NCBI GenBank assembly: GCA_025924775.1 | Contig: JAICHS010000002.1 | Span: 1 to 43,653, forward strand | Direction: 5' to 3' | DNA: 43,653 nt | Source: Rhodanobacteraceae bacterium | GTDB taxonomy: Bacteria; Pseudomonadota; Gammaproteobacteria; Xanthomonadales; Rhodanobacteraceae | Part shown: positions 9,509 to 18,970 of the stretch, in pieces | Numbering within the stretch: position 1 is the stretch's first letter | How the letters are laid out: the number at the start of each line of letters is the position of its first letter | Made by a program: the position numbers and the translations under genes | Notes under the pieces: model-generated | Told to the model about the DNA's origin: nothing | Database searches by the model: none | The model's input: the letters and a program-made list of their open reading frames with translations, nothing else

Positions 9509-10246
9509 ATGGCTTCGACGATCTTTCACCACTGGCTGGACCAGTTCAAGGCACTACCGCAATCCCGGCGGCGCAAGGCGTCCGCCGGCCTTGCGGTACT
9601 CGTGATCGCGGTGGTCTTCGGGCTGGGCATGTTGTTTGGCCGCGGCGTGGGCTTTCCCAACGGCCTGGAAGCGCGCGCGCATCGCCTGGCGGCCCAGAAC
9701 GCCGATTTGCAAAGCCGGAATCAGAGCCTCGTGGCGCAGCAGCAGACGGCCAACACGACCGTCGCGTCGCTGAAGCAGGCGATGGCCAGCCGCGACGCGG
9801 AGCTGCAGACGCTGAAACGGGAACAGGCGTTCTACGCCAAGCTGATCGGCATCGATGGCAGCCGCTCGGGCCTGGGCGTGCACAGCATCGCGCTGACGCC
9901 GGTGGCGCACACCAACGCGTGGAACTTCACGGTCACCTTGGTCAACACCGCGGAAAACGCGGACGCGGCGCGCGGCAACCTGACCGTCGCGGTGGATGGC
10001 GTACAGGGCGGCAAGCTTGCGACGCTGGACTGGGCCAGCCTGTCCAACGCCAGGGACAAGGCCGGGATCCCGTTCGCGTTCAAGTTTTTCCAGCAACTGC
10101 AAGGCTCGCTGGCGCTGCCCAGAGGCTTCGTGCCCAACCGCATCACGATCACGCTGAGCCCCGAGGGCGGTGCGCCCGTCACCCGCCAGCTTGCGTGGGG
10201 CGACGCGCTGGCGGGCCGCCGCGGCATCACCCTCGGCACGCCTTGA
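9509..10246 (+). CDS. DUF6776-like single-TM coiled-coil protein
   Basis: MASTIFHHWLDQFKALPQSRRRKASAGLAVLVIAVVFGLGMLFGRGVG then coiled-coil and beta-rich C-terminus; the family name is from memory. Confidence 0.65.
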   Translation: MASTIFHHWLDQFKALPQSRRRKASAGLAVLVIAVVFGLGMLFGRGVGFPNGLEARAHRLAAQNADLQSRNQSLVAQQQTANTTVASLKQAMASRDAELQTLKREQAFYAKLIGIDGSRSGLGVHSIALTPVAHTNAWNFTVTLVNTAENADAARGNLTVAVDGVQGGKLATLDWASLSNARDKAGIPFAFKFFQQLQGSLALPRGFVPNRITITLSPEGGAPVTRQLAWGDALAGRRGITLGTP

Positions 10247-10269
10247 TCGGGCGGGCGCCCGCCGCCATC

Positions 10270-10647
10270 ATGGATGGCGAGGTGTCGAACATGCACGCTG
10301 CAAGCAGTCTTCCTTCCGAACCCAGCCTGAAGATCTCCGATGCGGCGCTGGGCCGCGTGCGCGCGTTGCTGCTTGAGGAGGGCAATCCTGCGCTCAAGTT
10401 GCGGGTTTCGGTCGAAGGCGGCGGCTGTTCGGGGTTCCAGTACGATTTTCGCCTCGACGCGGCACGCGCGGCCGACGACTTCGTGCTTGCGCGCGAGGGC
10501 ATCGAACTGCTGATCGATCCGCTGAGCATGCAGTATCTGGAAGGGGCCGAGGTCGATTGCGTGGAAGCGCTTTCCGGGGCGCAGTTCGTGGTGCGCAATC
10601 CGAACGCGAAGGCCACCTGCGGGTGTGGCAGCTCGTTCACGGCGTAG
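10270..10647 (+). CDS. erpA: Iron-sulfur cluster insertion protein ErpA (A-type carrier)
   Basis: LKISDAALGRVRALL...VSVEGGGCSGFQYDF...NPNAKATCGCGSSFTA; C...CGC motif. Start could also be 10291. Confidence 0.93.
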   Translation: MDGEVSNMHAASSLPSEPSLKISDAALGRVRALLLEEGNPALKLRVSVEGGGCSGFQYDFRLDAARAADDFVLAREGIELLIDPLSMQYLEGAEVDCVEALSGAQFVVRNPNAKATCGCGSSFTA

Positions 10648-10803
10648 TTGTGCGATCATCCGCGACCGCCGCGCTGCCAGCCGCGCGCACTTGGTTGTCA
10701 CCGTGAGCGCACGACACCAGCACGGCCATCCATGGCCTGGCTTGTCACGGCAGCCGCTGCGAACGGGCTGGTCTGCTTTTTGCTTTTCCGTGGGGGCGAC
10801 TGC

Positions 10804-11727
10804 GTGAGTTCGGCCGAGCGCACGGGGCACAACACGTTCGCGGGTACGCCGCTGGACCGCTGCGGCGAGTTCCGCGCCGACTCCGCGTGGGTGGCAACCC
10901 AACGCGGCGCCGGTGATGCGCGGTTCCTTGCGCTTGACGCCGAGGGCCGCGCGCCGGCGCGTGACGGCCACCTGTACTGGCAAACCGCGACCGGGGTCGC
11001 GCCGGACGCCGCCGCCAATTTCCTCGGCAAGCTCGCGGGCGTGCCGATCTTCGCATTGCGCCAGCCGGTTACGCCGCAAGCATGGCCTGGCGCCCGCTGG
11101 CTGGACCTGCGTACCGCCGCCGGCGAACTCGAGCGTGCCGAAGCCGGCCTGCTCGCGTACGCGCGCGCCTTGGCCAACTGGCAGGATGCGACGCGGCATT
11201 GCGGTTACTGCGGCGCGCCGCTTGCGTTCGACGTCAGTGGCCATCGCGCCGTCTGCGGCGGTTGCGGCCGCATGCACTTTCCGCGCACCGACGCGGCGAT
11301 CATCGTGATCGTCGAGCATGGCGACGCCTGCCTGCTTGGCCGGCAGGCCAGCTGGCGGCCGCGCCAGTATTCCACCCTCGCGGGCTTCGTCGAGCCCGGT
11401 GAATCACTGGCCGACGCGGTGCGCCGCGAAGTGCGCGAGGAAACGGGCGTCCAAGTACTCGATTGCGATTTCCACTCCTCGCAACCGTGGCCGTTCCCCG
11501 CATCGCTGATGCTGGGCTTCACCGCGACCGCCGCTGCGCGCGACATCAACCTGGTCGACGGTGAGCTGGAGGATGCGCGCTGGTTCACCGCGCGCCAGAT
11601 CGCCGCTGGCCTGCACGACGGGTCGTTGCGGCTGTCACCGCGGGTGTCGATTTCCTACCGCCTGATCGAGCACTGGCTGCGCGTGCGCGCGGGCATCGAA
11701 CTGGACGGGTTGCCGCGCGCGGACTGA
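10804..11727 (+). CDS. nudC: NAD+ diphosphatase NudC (Zn ribbon + Nudix)
   Basis: CGYCGAPL...CGGCGRMHFPRTDAAIIVIV; STLAGFVEPGESLADAVRREVREETG; likely GTG start 10804, the upstream part of the ORF looks non-coding. Confidence 0.9.
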   Translation: MSSAERTGHNTFAGTPLDRCGEFRADSAWVATQRGAGDARFLALDAEGRAPARDGHLYWQTATGVAPDAAANFLGKLAGVPIFALRQPVTPQAWPGARWLDLRTAAGELERAEAGLLAYARALANWQDATRHCGYCGAPLAFDVSGHRAVCGGCGRMHFPRTDAAIIVIVEHGDACLLGRQASWRPRQYSTLAGFVEPGESLADAVRREVREETGVQVLDCDFHSSQPWPFPASLMLGFTATAAARDINLVDGELEDARWFTARQIAAGLHDGSLRLSPRVSISYRLIEHWLRVRAGIELDGLPRAD

Positions 11728-11775
11728 ACCTGACCGCTACAATCGCGGCGGACGTTCGCCAGGCAAACCGTTTCC

Positions 11776-12636
11776 ATGGCCATCCAACTTGTTGCGGCGC
11801 TGATCGTGCTGCTGGTGCTGATCGTGTGGCCCGGCAACGTGGCAAGGTTGCGCAGGTTCGGCTGGTACCAGCGCTGGCTGGGCGTACTCGATTTCGCCGA
11901 AGGTGGCGGTCGCGTTGCCCTCGCGCTGGTCGTACCGGTGCTGGCGTGCGCGGTCATCGCGCATTTTTTGCGCGGCTGGATGCTGGCGCCGGCGGCGCTG
12001 GCATTCGCGGTGTTGATCCTGTTCTACACCTTCGGCCCGCGCGAACTGGAAGGCGATTTCGAGGCGGTGCTGCGCAGTGACGATGCGGCGGAGCAGGCCG
12101 CCGCCGCGCAGAACTTCCGCAGCGTGCCGGATGGCGCGCCGCGTGCGTTCACCGCGCCCGAACTGGTCGAGGCCGCGGTAATGGCGTCGCTGCGCCGCCG
12201 CTTCGGGGTGCTGTTCTGGTTTTTCCTGCTCGGGCCGGCGGGTGCGCTGGGCTACCGGCTGGCGCGGGCCACCACCGACGCGAGCGATCCACGCACCCGG
12301 CATGCGGCGCGGCGTTTTGCCGACGCGCTCGACTGGCTCCCCGCGCACCTGATGGTGCTGGCGATGGCGATGGTTTCCAACTTCGATGCCGTTACGGCCG
12401 CGTGGCGCACATGGCACGCGCAGCCGGGCCACGCGGCGTCTGATCTCGACCCCGATTTCCTGGCGGCGGTGGCGCGCTCGGGCGTGGATGCCGACATCGA
12501 GGCCGGCGACGGCGCCAGCACCGACACCCGCGATCCGGTGGCCGAGCTGGCTGACGCGCGGCGCCTGATGGCGCGCGTGCTGACGGTGTGGCTGGCGGTG
12601 GTGGCGTTGATCGTGCTGGCGGGCTGGGTGGCCTGA
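11776..12636 (+). CDS. ampE: AmpE-like membrane protein
   Basis: N-terminal TM; FGPRELEGDFEAVLR; RFGVLFWFFLLGPAGALGYRLAR; RRFADALDWLPAHLMVLAMAMVSNFDAV. Confidence 0.75.
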   Translation: MAIQLVAALIVLLVLIVWPGNVARLRRFGWYQRWLGVLDFAEGGGRVALALVVPVLACAVIAHFLRGWMLAPAALAFAVLILFYTFGPRELEGDFEAVLRSDDAAEQAAAAQNFRSVPDGAPRAFTAPELVEAAVMASLRRRFGVLFWFFLLGPAGALGYRLARATTDASDPRTRHAARRFADALDWLPAHLMVLAMAMVSNFDAVTAAWRTWHAQPGHAASDLDPDFLAAVARSGVDADIEAGDGASTDTRDPVAELADARRLMARVLTVWLAVVALIVLAGWVA

Positions 12637-12671
12637 CGCCTGTCGTGTGACGCTTGTCGTGTGACGCCTGC
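12634..12671. repeat. 14-bp tandem repeat (about 2.5 copies) starting at the ampE-like stop codon
   Basis: TGACGCCTGTCGTG / TGACGCTTGTCGTG / TGACGCCTGC. Confidence 0.8.
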
Positions 12672-12699
12672 CTGCACGTGTATTGGGTGGCGGCGCCCG

Positions 12700-13278
12700 C
12701 TACAGGATGCCCGGGATCAGCGCCTTGACGCGGCGCATGTAATCCACGTAGCTGGCGCCGAAACGTTCGCGCATCCAGGCTTCCTCGTGGCGCAACTTGA
12801 ACCACAACCCGGCGAACACCAGCGCGATCGCCAGCAAGCCACGCCATTCGCCGATGGCCACGGCGGTTCCGAGCATGGCCAGCAGCATGCCGGTGTAGAT
12901 CGGATGACGCGCCCAGCGGTACGGGCCAACGACGATCAGTTCGTGCTCTTTTTTCAATTGCACCGTGGCGCTCCAGTTGCGGCCAAGCACGACGCGTGCC
13001 CAGCTCGCAAACGCGAGGCCAAGCAGCACCAGTGCCAGGCCGATGACAGGCCAGTCGGCCGACGCGGGCAGCCAGCGCCACCACAGCCATGGCAGCCAAG
13101 TGCGCGGTCCGGTGGCGATCAGGAGCACGGCGCCGACCATCATCGGTATCCGGTAGGCCAATATCGTACCGACGTTGTCGGTGCGCTCGACTTGTTTGGT
13201 TCGCGTTGCGCTGACGAACCAGTACGCGATCCAGATGAGCCAGGCAAAGCCGATGGCGGCGAGCAGAGACGGTTGCAT
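12700..13278 (-). CDS. Isoprenylcysteine carboxyl methyltransferase family membrane protein
   Basis: ELIVVGPYRWARHPIYTGMLLAMLGTAVA...FGASYVDYMRRVKALIP ICMT/PEMT motif. Confidence 0.88.
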   Translation of the reverse strand: MQPSLLAAIGFAWLIWIAYWFVSATRTKQVERTDNVGTILAYRIPMMVGAVLLIATGPRTWLPWLWWRWLPASADWPVIGLALVLLGLAFASWARVVLGRNWSATVQLKKEHELIVVGPYRWARHPIYTGMLLAMLGTAVAIGEWRGLLAIALVFAGLWFKLRHEEAWMRERFGASYVDYMRRVKALIPGIL

Positions 13279-13410
13279 CGAGTTGCTTCCGCGAGGGATG
13301 TTGCAATCTGGACCGTCGGAAAGCCGACGTCGAGTGACAGTCGTCAGTCGATTCTCGCGCGCCGCCGCATCAGCGAGGGGTGCCCGGTCGCCATTTCCGG
13401 CCGGCGGGAA

Positions 13411-14172
13411 TCAGCCGCCCGCTTCGATCAGCCGTTCCATCTCGGCTTTCAGGATCGCGCCGTGCTCGCGCAACCAGTCGCGCTGCACCTGGTAGCCCGG
13501 CATCAGGTCACCCACACGCGCCCAGAAGCGTGGCGAATGGCTGCGCACCTTGAGATGGCACATTTCGTGCGCCAGCACGTAGCGCAGCGCGGCGGGTGGC
13601 GCCAGCGCCAGCGCCAGGTCGAGCGTAATGCGGTCGTGCGCGTCCAGGCTGCCCCACAGGCTTTTCAGCGACTTGATGCGCAGGCCCGTGGGCGCGGCGT
13701 CGAGATGCTCGGAGGCGTGCGCCATCCAGCGCGACAGGTCGCGGCGCATGTGGCTTTCGAGGAACGCAGCCAGCAGGTTGCGGGCCGCGGGCATTGCGGT
13801 GGTGAACGGGCGCGGCACGTGCAGGCGCAGTTCGTCGCCCAGGTATTCGATGCGCGGGTATTCGGCCTCGCGCCAAGTGAGTTCGACACTTTCGCCGCGC
13901 AGCGGCACCAGCGTGGGCACGCCGGGCTTGAGCGGTGGCGGCCCGCGGCGCGGCACGCGCAGCTCGGACAGCTTGCGCTCCAGCCAGTCGCTGTTCTCGC
14001 GCAGGAACGCATAGACCTGCGCCGGGTGAGTGCCACGCGGATACGAGATGCGCGCGCCGTGCGAGGTGACCGACAGGCGCAGTCGCCGGGCGCGCGGGTG
14101 CATGGCCTTCAGCACCTTGATGGTGCCGCCCTTGCCCGTCGCCAGCTCCAGGAAATCGCCCGTCGTCGTCAT
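13411..14172 (-). CDS. YgjP-type (DUF45/M48-like) metallopeptidase
   Basis: RYVLAHEMCHLKVRSHSPRFWARVGDLMPGYQVQRDWL HExxH motif with family context; start CAT 14170-14172. Confidence 0.88.
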   Translation of the reverse strand: MTTTGDFLELATGKGGTIKVLKAMHPRARRLRLSVTSHGARISYPRGTHPAQVYAFLRENSDWLERKLSELRVPRRGPPPLKPGVPTLVPLRGESVELTWREAEYPRIEYLGDELRLHVPRPFTTAMPAARNLLAAFLESHMRRDLSRWMAHASEHLDAAPTGLRIKSLKSLWGSLDAHDRITLDLALALAPPAALRYVLAHEMCHLKVRSHSPRFWARVGDLMPGYQVQRDWLREHGAILKAEMERLIEAGG

Positions 14173-14192
14173 GTTTGCAGCGGAAGCTTCCG

Positions 14193-15110
14193 CTAGTCGT
14201 GCTTGGCGTCCGGGCGTTCCAGCCCGAACCATTTTTCCATTTCCGCGAACAGGCGTCCCAGCTCCAGCGTCATCAGCGCAAAGCGTGCATCCAGCTCCGC
14301 TTCGGCCGAATCCCGCCCGTCGGCGTCGAGTGAGTCCTGCACGACGTCGAGAAAACGCAACTTGCGGATCACCAGATCCTCGCCGAGCACGAAGCTGGCG
14401 CGATCCTCGAACTGCAAGCCGAGCTGGAACACTTGCTTGCCCTGCTTCAAATGCGCCCGAACCTCGGCGCTTTCAAGCTCCTGCTTGCGGCAACGGATGA
14501 CCGCGCCGCCAGCGGGGTCGCGCAGTTCGCATTCGTCGCCCAGCACGAGTCCCGTGGGTAGCTTGCCATGCGCCAGCCACGCCGTCATCAGGGCCCGCGG
14601 GGCTTCGCTGGCGGTCAGCGGCTGGGCCGGAAAGCTGCCCAGGGCCTCGCGCAGGGCGGTCAGCGCGGCTTCGGCCGCCTTGCGTGAGGCCGTATCCAGC
14701 ACCAGCCAGCCATTTTTCGTTTCAATATAGGCATTTAGCCGCGAAGGCCGGACAAAGGCCTGGGGCAGCAAGATGTCCAGCACCTCGGCCTTGAGCGCGC
14801 GGCGCTGGCGCCCGCCAAGCGGCCGTCCGCGCCGTTCGGCCTCCTTGCGCAGGCGTTTGCCCAGTTCGGCATTGACCACCGCCGCGGGCAGCAGTTTTTC
14901 CTCCGCCCCCAGGGTGACCAGGGTGGCGTTGCCGACCGTATGGCTCAGCACTTCGGAATCGGGGCCGAAGGGCGACACGAAGCCACGCGTGGCAATTTCC
15001 AACGGCCCGCAGGCACGCAGCGCGCGCCCGGCCAGCGCCGGGTCGAGATCCTGAAGCGGTTTGGCGGCCGAGGACGAAAAACGGAACAGGGTGAGGTTTC
15101 GAAAGAACAT
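14193..15110 (-). CDS. rdgC: Recombination-associated protein RdgC
   Basis: MFFRNLTLFRFS...; AFVRPSRLNAYIETKNGWLVLDTAS; FRKLRFLDVVQDSLD-type C-terminus. Confidence 0.92.
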   Translation of the reverse strand: MFFRNLTLFRFSSSAAKPLQDLDPALAGRALRACGPLEIATRGFVSPFGPDSEVLSHTVGNATLVTLGAEEKLLPAAVVNAELGKRLRKEAERRGRPLGGRQRRALKAEVLDILLPQAFVRPSRLNAYIETKNGWLVLDTASRKAAEAALTALREALGSFPAQPLTASEAPRALMTAWLAHGKLPTGLVLGDECELRDPAGGAVIRCRKQELESAEVRAHLKQGKQVFQLGLQFEDRASFVLGEDLVIRKLRFLDVVQDSLDADGRDSAEAELDARFALMTLELGRLFAEMEKWFGLERPDAKHD

Positions 15111-15370
15111 TCAGGGAACCGGGATAAGGGTGGGGAATGGGAATGCGCTAACGGGGCCAGGCGAACGTGTGCATCAGTGCTTGCGTCCCCGCTACCCGCT
15201 CCCGGCTTGGCCCGGGAGCCGGGCGTGAGCATCGGGCGGCGCCGTCTCACCACGTGCGCCTGGCAAGGCGAAGTCGGAAGGTTCCGGGTCGGCCAGTTGC
15301 GAGGGGCATTGGGGAACGTGCATGAACCCGTCAGTGTAGCGTGCGGGGATGGTGGCGCTACACTGCCGCC

Positions 15371-15580
15371 ATGCAGCCCGACCCCGATCCCGCCACGTTG
15401 GCCCGCCGCCTCGTGGAGCTGCGAGAGGAGCACCGCGACCTCGATACCGCCATCGCGAAGCTGGCGGGCGATCCCAAGTGCGACCAGCTGCATTTGAGCC
15501 GGCTGAAGAAACGCAAGCTGAAGCTGAAGGACATGATTGCGTATTTCGAGAACCAGCAGATTCCCGACCTGGACGCCTGA
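15371..15580 (+). CDS. YdcH/DUF465 family small protein
   Basis: 69 aa; LVELREEHRDLDTAIAKLAGDPKCDQLHLSRLKKRKLKLKDMIAYFENQQIPDLDA. Confidence 0.85.
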   Translation: MQPDPDPATLARRLVELREEHRDLDTAIAKLAGDPKCDQLHLSRLKKRKLKLKDMIAYFENQQIPDLDA

Positions 15581-15584
15581 AACC

Positions 15585-16169
15585 GTGTCGTTGCCATCGG
15601 TGGTTCTCGAAAACGAACTCGTCAAACTGGAACCCCTGGCGCTGGAGCATGTGGCCGGTCTGGAACAGGCCGCCGCCGATGGCGAGCTGTGGAACCTGCG
15701 CGTCACCTACGTGCCGCCACCCGGCGCGATGCACGCCTACGTCGAGCAGGCACTGGCGCTGCAGGCGGGCGGTGCATCGCTGCCGTTCGCGGTGCGCGAC
15801 CCGCGCAGCGGTGGCATCCTCGGCAGCACGCGCTATTACGACTTCCATAGCGACGTGCCCTGGGTGGCGATCGGCTACACCTGGTACGCGGCCAGCCGCC
15901 AACGCACCCACGTCAACACCGCGTGCAAGCTGCTGCTGGTCGACCACGCGTTCGACGCGCTCGGCTGCGCCGCCGTGCGCTGGGAGACGGACCTTCTGAA
16001 TACGCGCTCGCAGCATGCAATCGAGCGGCTGGGTGCGCATCGCGACGGCGTGCTGCGCCAGCACAAGCGCCGCCACGACGGCACGCTGCGCGACAGCGTG
16101 GAGTATTCGATCATCGCGTCCGAGTGGCCTGCACTGCGGGCGCGCCTGGCCGCGAAATTGCGCCGCTGA
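15585..16169 (+). CDS. GNAT family N-acetyltransferase
   Basis: GTG start VSLPSVVLENELVKLEPLALEH...GSTRYYDF...IGYTWYAASRQRTHVNTACKLLLVDHAFDALGC..RWETDLLNTRSQHAIERLGAHRDGVLRQHKRRHDG. Confidence 0.9.
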   Translation: MSLPSVVLENELVKLEPLALEHVAGLEQAAADGELWNLRVTYVPPPGAMHAYVEQALALQAGGASLPFAVRDPRSGGILGSTRYYDFHSDVPWVAIGYTWYAASRQRTHVNTACKLLLVDHAFDALGCAAVRWETDLLNTRSQHAIERLGAHRDGVLRQHKRRHDGTLRDSVEYSIIASEWPALRARLAAKLRR

Positions 16170-16222
16170 TCAAGCGCGGGTTCGTTCGTTGCCAAGTGTT
16201 GTTCACGTCGCCTGCAGGCCGG

Positions 16223-16255
16223 CGCCTGCGAACAACGCCTCGCAGGGGCGCGCCC
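16223..16255. terminator. Possible bidirectional terminator between convergent GNAT and plsB
   Basis: GCGCCTGCGAacaacgccTCGCAGGGGCGC imperfect inverted repeat between converging stops. Confidence 0.4.
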
Positions 16256-16299
16256 GCGCGCGACCCGGTTTGCGATTGCGGGTGAACCCCCGCTTTGAG

Positions 16300-18804
16300 T
16301 TATTCGGCCGGTTCCGCGGCGACCACGTCCGGCGTGATCTTCAGGATCGACTGCCGCACTTCGCGCGCCAGGATCAGGCGGGCGTCGCGCGCGACGTCGC
16401 CCAGCACCGCATCGAATTCCAGCTTGCCGTCGGCGTCGGTCCACACGATATGGCGTTGCCGCAGTTTCTGGATGAAGCCGCGGAACAGGCTCTTGTCGAA
16501 GAACTCCGGCGCGCTTTGCTGGTACAGCAGCGACAGCCGCTGCGCGGCCAACTGGCACAGGTTTTCCAGCTGTCCGGCGGTCAGTGTGTGCGGACCGTTC
16601 TTCACCAGCGCGGCGATGGCGATGTAGTAGCGCTCGAACGCCTGCAGCAGGCAATGCGCGAGCAATCGCAACTGGTAGGCATCGTCCTCGCGGCCGGCGG
16701 CCAGGTGCAGCAAGCGGCCCTCGCCGCTGGCCAGCAGGCCGCGCGTCACCAGCAGGTCCACCAGCGCGTCGATGCGCGTCAAGAATCCATCGCTGTCCCA
16801 CGGCAGGAACAACTCGGACTGGATGAACGGATACACCGTGCGGCCCAGTTTCTTGACGGTGTCGCGCGCGATGCGGCGGTTGTTGATGAAGCAGCACGCA
16901 ACCCACGCACCCGCCGCGAACAGGTGCAGCACGTTGTTGCGGAAATATGAAAGCAGCACCGCCTTTTCGCCATCCACCGCCAGCACGTCGCCCAGCGGAT
17001 GCCGGATGCGCTGGATCCAGCCCATCTGCTCGGCATAGGCGACGATGTCGGCGGGGGCCATCGGCGTGATGGTGGTGCGATCCGAATACGGCAGCTCGAT
17101 CAGGATGGCCTTCATCAGCTCCAGTTGCGCCAACAGGTCACCCTCGGCCAGCGCATGGCGTGGCGCGGCCAGCAGCGCCAGCGCGATCAGGTTGATCGGA
17201 TTGACGTCGGCGGCGCGGTTGGTGTTGACCTGGATTTGCTCGCCCAGGCGATCCAGCACCTGGTTGAGCCATTCCGGCTTGCTGTCGGGGCTGTCGCCGT
17301 GCTGGCGCCAGTCGGGATTGGCGGCGTCCAGCAGCGCGTTGAGTTCAATGGGCTCGCCGAAGTTCAGCGTCACGCGGCCGTAGCGTTGGCGCAGCGCCGT
17401 GCGCGCGCCGCGCAACAGGCCCAGCCAGGATTCCTTTTCCTTTTTCTGCCCCGAAAGTTCGCCGATGTAGGCGCGGCCCTCCATCAGTTTTTCGTAGCCG
17501 ATGTAGACCGGCTGGAACAGCACCGGCCGGCGCGGCGCGCGCAGGAACGCGCGCACCGTCATCGTCAGCAGCCCGAACCGTGGCGCCAGCAGGCGGCCGG
17601 TGCGCGAGCGCGTGCCTTCGACGAAATATTCGATCGGCACGCCGCGGTTGAGCAGCTGCGCCATGTATTCCTTGAAGATCACCGAGTACAGCGCGTTGCC
17701 CTTGAAGCTGCGGCGCAGGAAGAACGCCCCGCCCCGGCGCAGGAACGCGCCCAGCACCGGCAGGTTGAGGTTCACGCCCGCCGCGATGTGTGGCACCACC
17801 ACGCCGCTTTCATAGAGCCAGAACGACAGCAGGATGTAGTCGGCGTGGCTGCGGTGGCTGGGTACGTACACCACTTCGTAGCCCGGCGCGATCGCACGCA
17901 GCTGGTCGAAGTGGTGCATCGCGATGCCGTCGTACAGCTTGTTCCAGAAGTTGGACAACAGGAACGACACCGAGCGCACGAACGGCGGCGAGTAGTCCGC
18001 GGCGATTTCGTTGGTGAGTTTCTGCGCCTGCCGCCAGGCCTTGGCGTGTGGAATGTTCTCGCGCGCGGCGGTCGCGCTGATCGCCGTGCGCACGCTTTCG
18101 GCATTCAGCACCGCGTCCACCACGGTGCGGCGGTGCGACAGGTCGGGGCCGATCACCGCGGTGCGCACGCGCCGGAAATGCACCCGCAGCACCCGCGCCA
18201 GCTTGCGCTGCAGGCGTTCGAGGCGTTGGCCCGCGGATTCCTCGCGCAGGTCGTTCAATGAAATCGGTGGCGAGAAGCGCACGATGGTGTCGCGCCCGTT
18301 CAGCAGCATCGCCAGCAGCCGGCGGACGTGTCCGACCACCGCCCAGTTCTCGGAAAACAACACGCTGAACCAGCCGGACTGGCGGCTCGGGGCGCGGCCC
18401 ACGTAGATCGCCACCGGCATCAACTGCACGTTGCGCCCGGGTTCGGATTCCAGCAATCGCAGCAGCTGCTTGATGGCGTCCTGCGCGGCGTGGTCGCGAT
18501 TGCGCCGCTGCAACCAGCTGCCGGTGCCGCGCATCGCGAACATCGCGCGCCGGCGCTTGCCCATGCCGGGCACCCACGCCAGCGGACTGGGCAGGCCGGC
18601 TTCATGACACGCCCGCTCCAGGATCAGGCTGTCGGAAAATCCGTTGCGTTCGATCACGTAGATCACGGGCGTATCGGGTGCCAGCAACGCCACCGGCTCG
18701 GCCGGGTCACGCTTGATCTTGATCCACGGCGCCAGCACCGCACCCCACAGCGCGCGCCACCAGCTGGCGTGGGCCAGGGTGTCGCGGGACAAGCTTGCGG
18801 TCAT
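16300..18804 (-). CDS. plsB: Glycerol-3-phosphate acyltransferase PlsB
   Basis: VPSHRSHADYILLSFWLY (Hx4D), FFLRRSFKGNALYSVIFKEY, EYFVEGTRSRTGRLL, QPVYIGYEKLMEGRAYIGELSG; start at 18804 or 18816. Confidence 0.94.
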   Translation of the reverse strand: MTASLSRDTLAHASWWRALWGAVLAPWIKIKRDPAEPVALLAPDTPVIYVIERNGFSDSLILERACHEAGLPSPLAWVPGMGKRRRAMFAMRGTGSWLQRRNRDHAAQDAIKQLLRLLESEPGRNVQLMPVAIYVGRAPSRQSGWFSVLFSENWAVVGHVRRLLAMLLNGRDTIVRFSPPISLNDLREESAGQRLERLQRKLARVLRVHFRRVRTAVIGPDLSHRRTVVDAVLNAESVRTAISATAARENIPHAKAWRQAQKLTNEIAADYSPPFVRSVSFLLSNFWNKLYDGIAMHHFDQLRAIAPGYEVVYVPSHRSHADYILLSFWLYESGVVVPHIAAGVNLNLPVLGAFLRRGGAFFLRRSFKGNALYSVIFKEYMAQLLNRGVPIEYFVEGTRSRTGRLLAPRFGLLTMTVRAFLRAPRRPVLFQPVYIGYEKLMEGRAYIGELSGQKKEKESWLGLLRGARTALRQRYGRVTLNFGEPIELNALLDAANPDWRQHGDSPDSKPEWLNQVLDRLGEQIQVNTNRAADVNPINLIALALLAAPRHALAEGDLLAQLELMKAILIELPYSDRTTITPMAPADIVAYAEQMGWIQRIRHPLGDVLAVDGEKAVLLSYFRNNVLHLFAAGAWVACCFINNRRIARDTVKKLGRTVYPFIQSELFLPWDSDGFLTRIDALVDLLVTRGLLASGEGRLLHLAAGREDDAYQLRLLAHCLLQAFERYYIAIAALVKNGPHTLTAGQLENLCQLAAQRLSLLYQQSAPEFFDKSLFRGFIQKLRQRHIVWTDADGKLEFDAVLGDVARDARLILAREVRQSILKITPDVVAAEPAE

Positions 18805-18970
18805 GACGCGGGTCATCGGTTTGCAGGGTCGTGCGCGTGCGGGTGGGGTGGTTGCGACCGTAGATTTTCCCACATCCCCGTCAAATCCTTGTTCGGCAAG
18901 ACCTTGGAAGCTGGTATTTGGCGCGACGGCCCGCTCCACGGCCGCGCGGCGTCAGGGAAATGCCAGATGT

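Noticed and set aside
15111-15370. Intergenic region between rdgC and the DUF465 gene as a possible small RNA locus
   Set aside because: No distinct promoter, terminator or conserved motif could be recognised by eye
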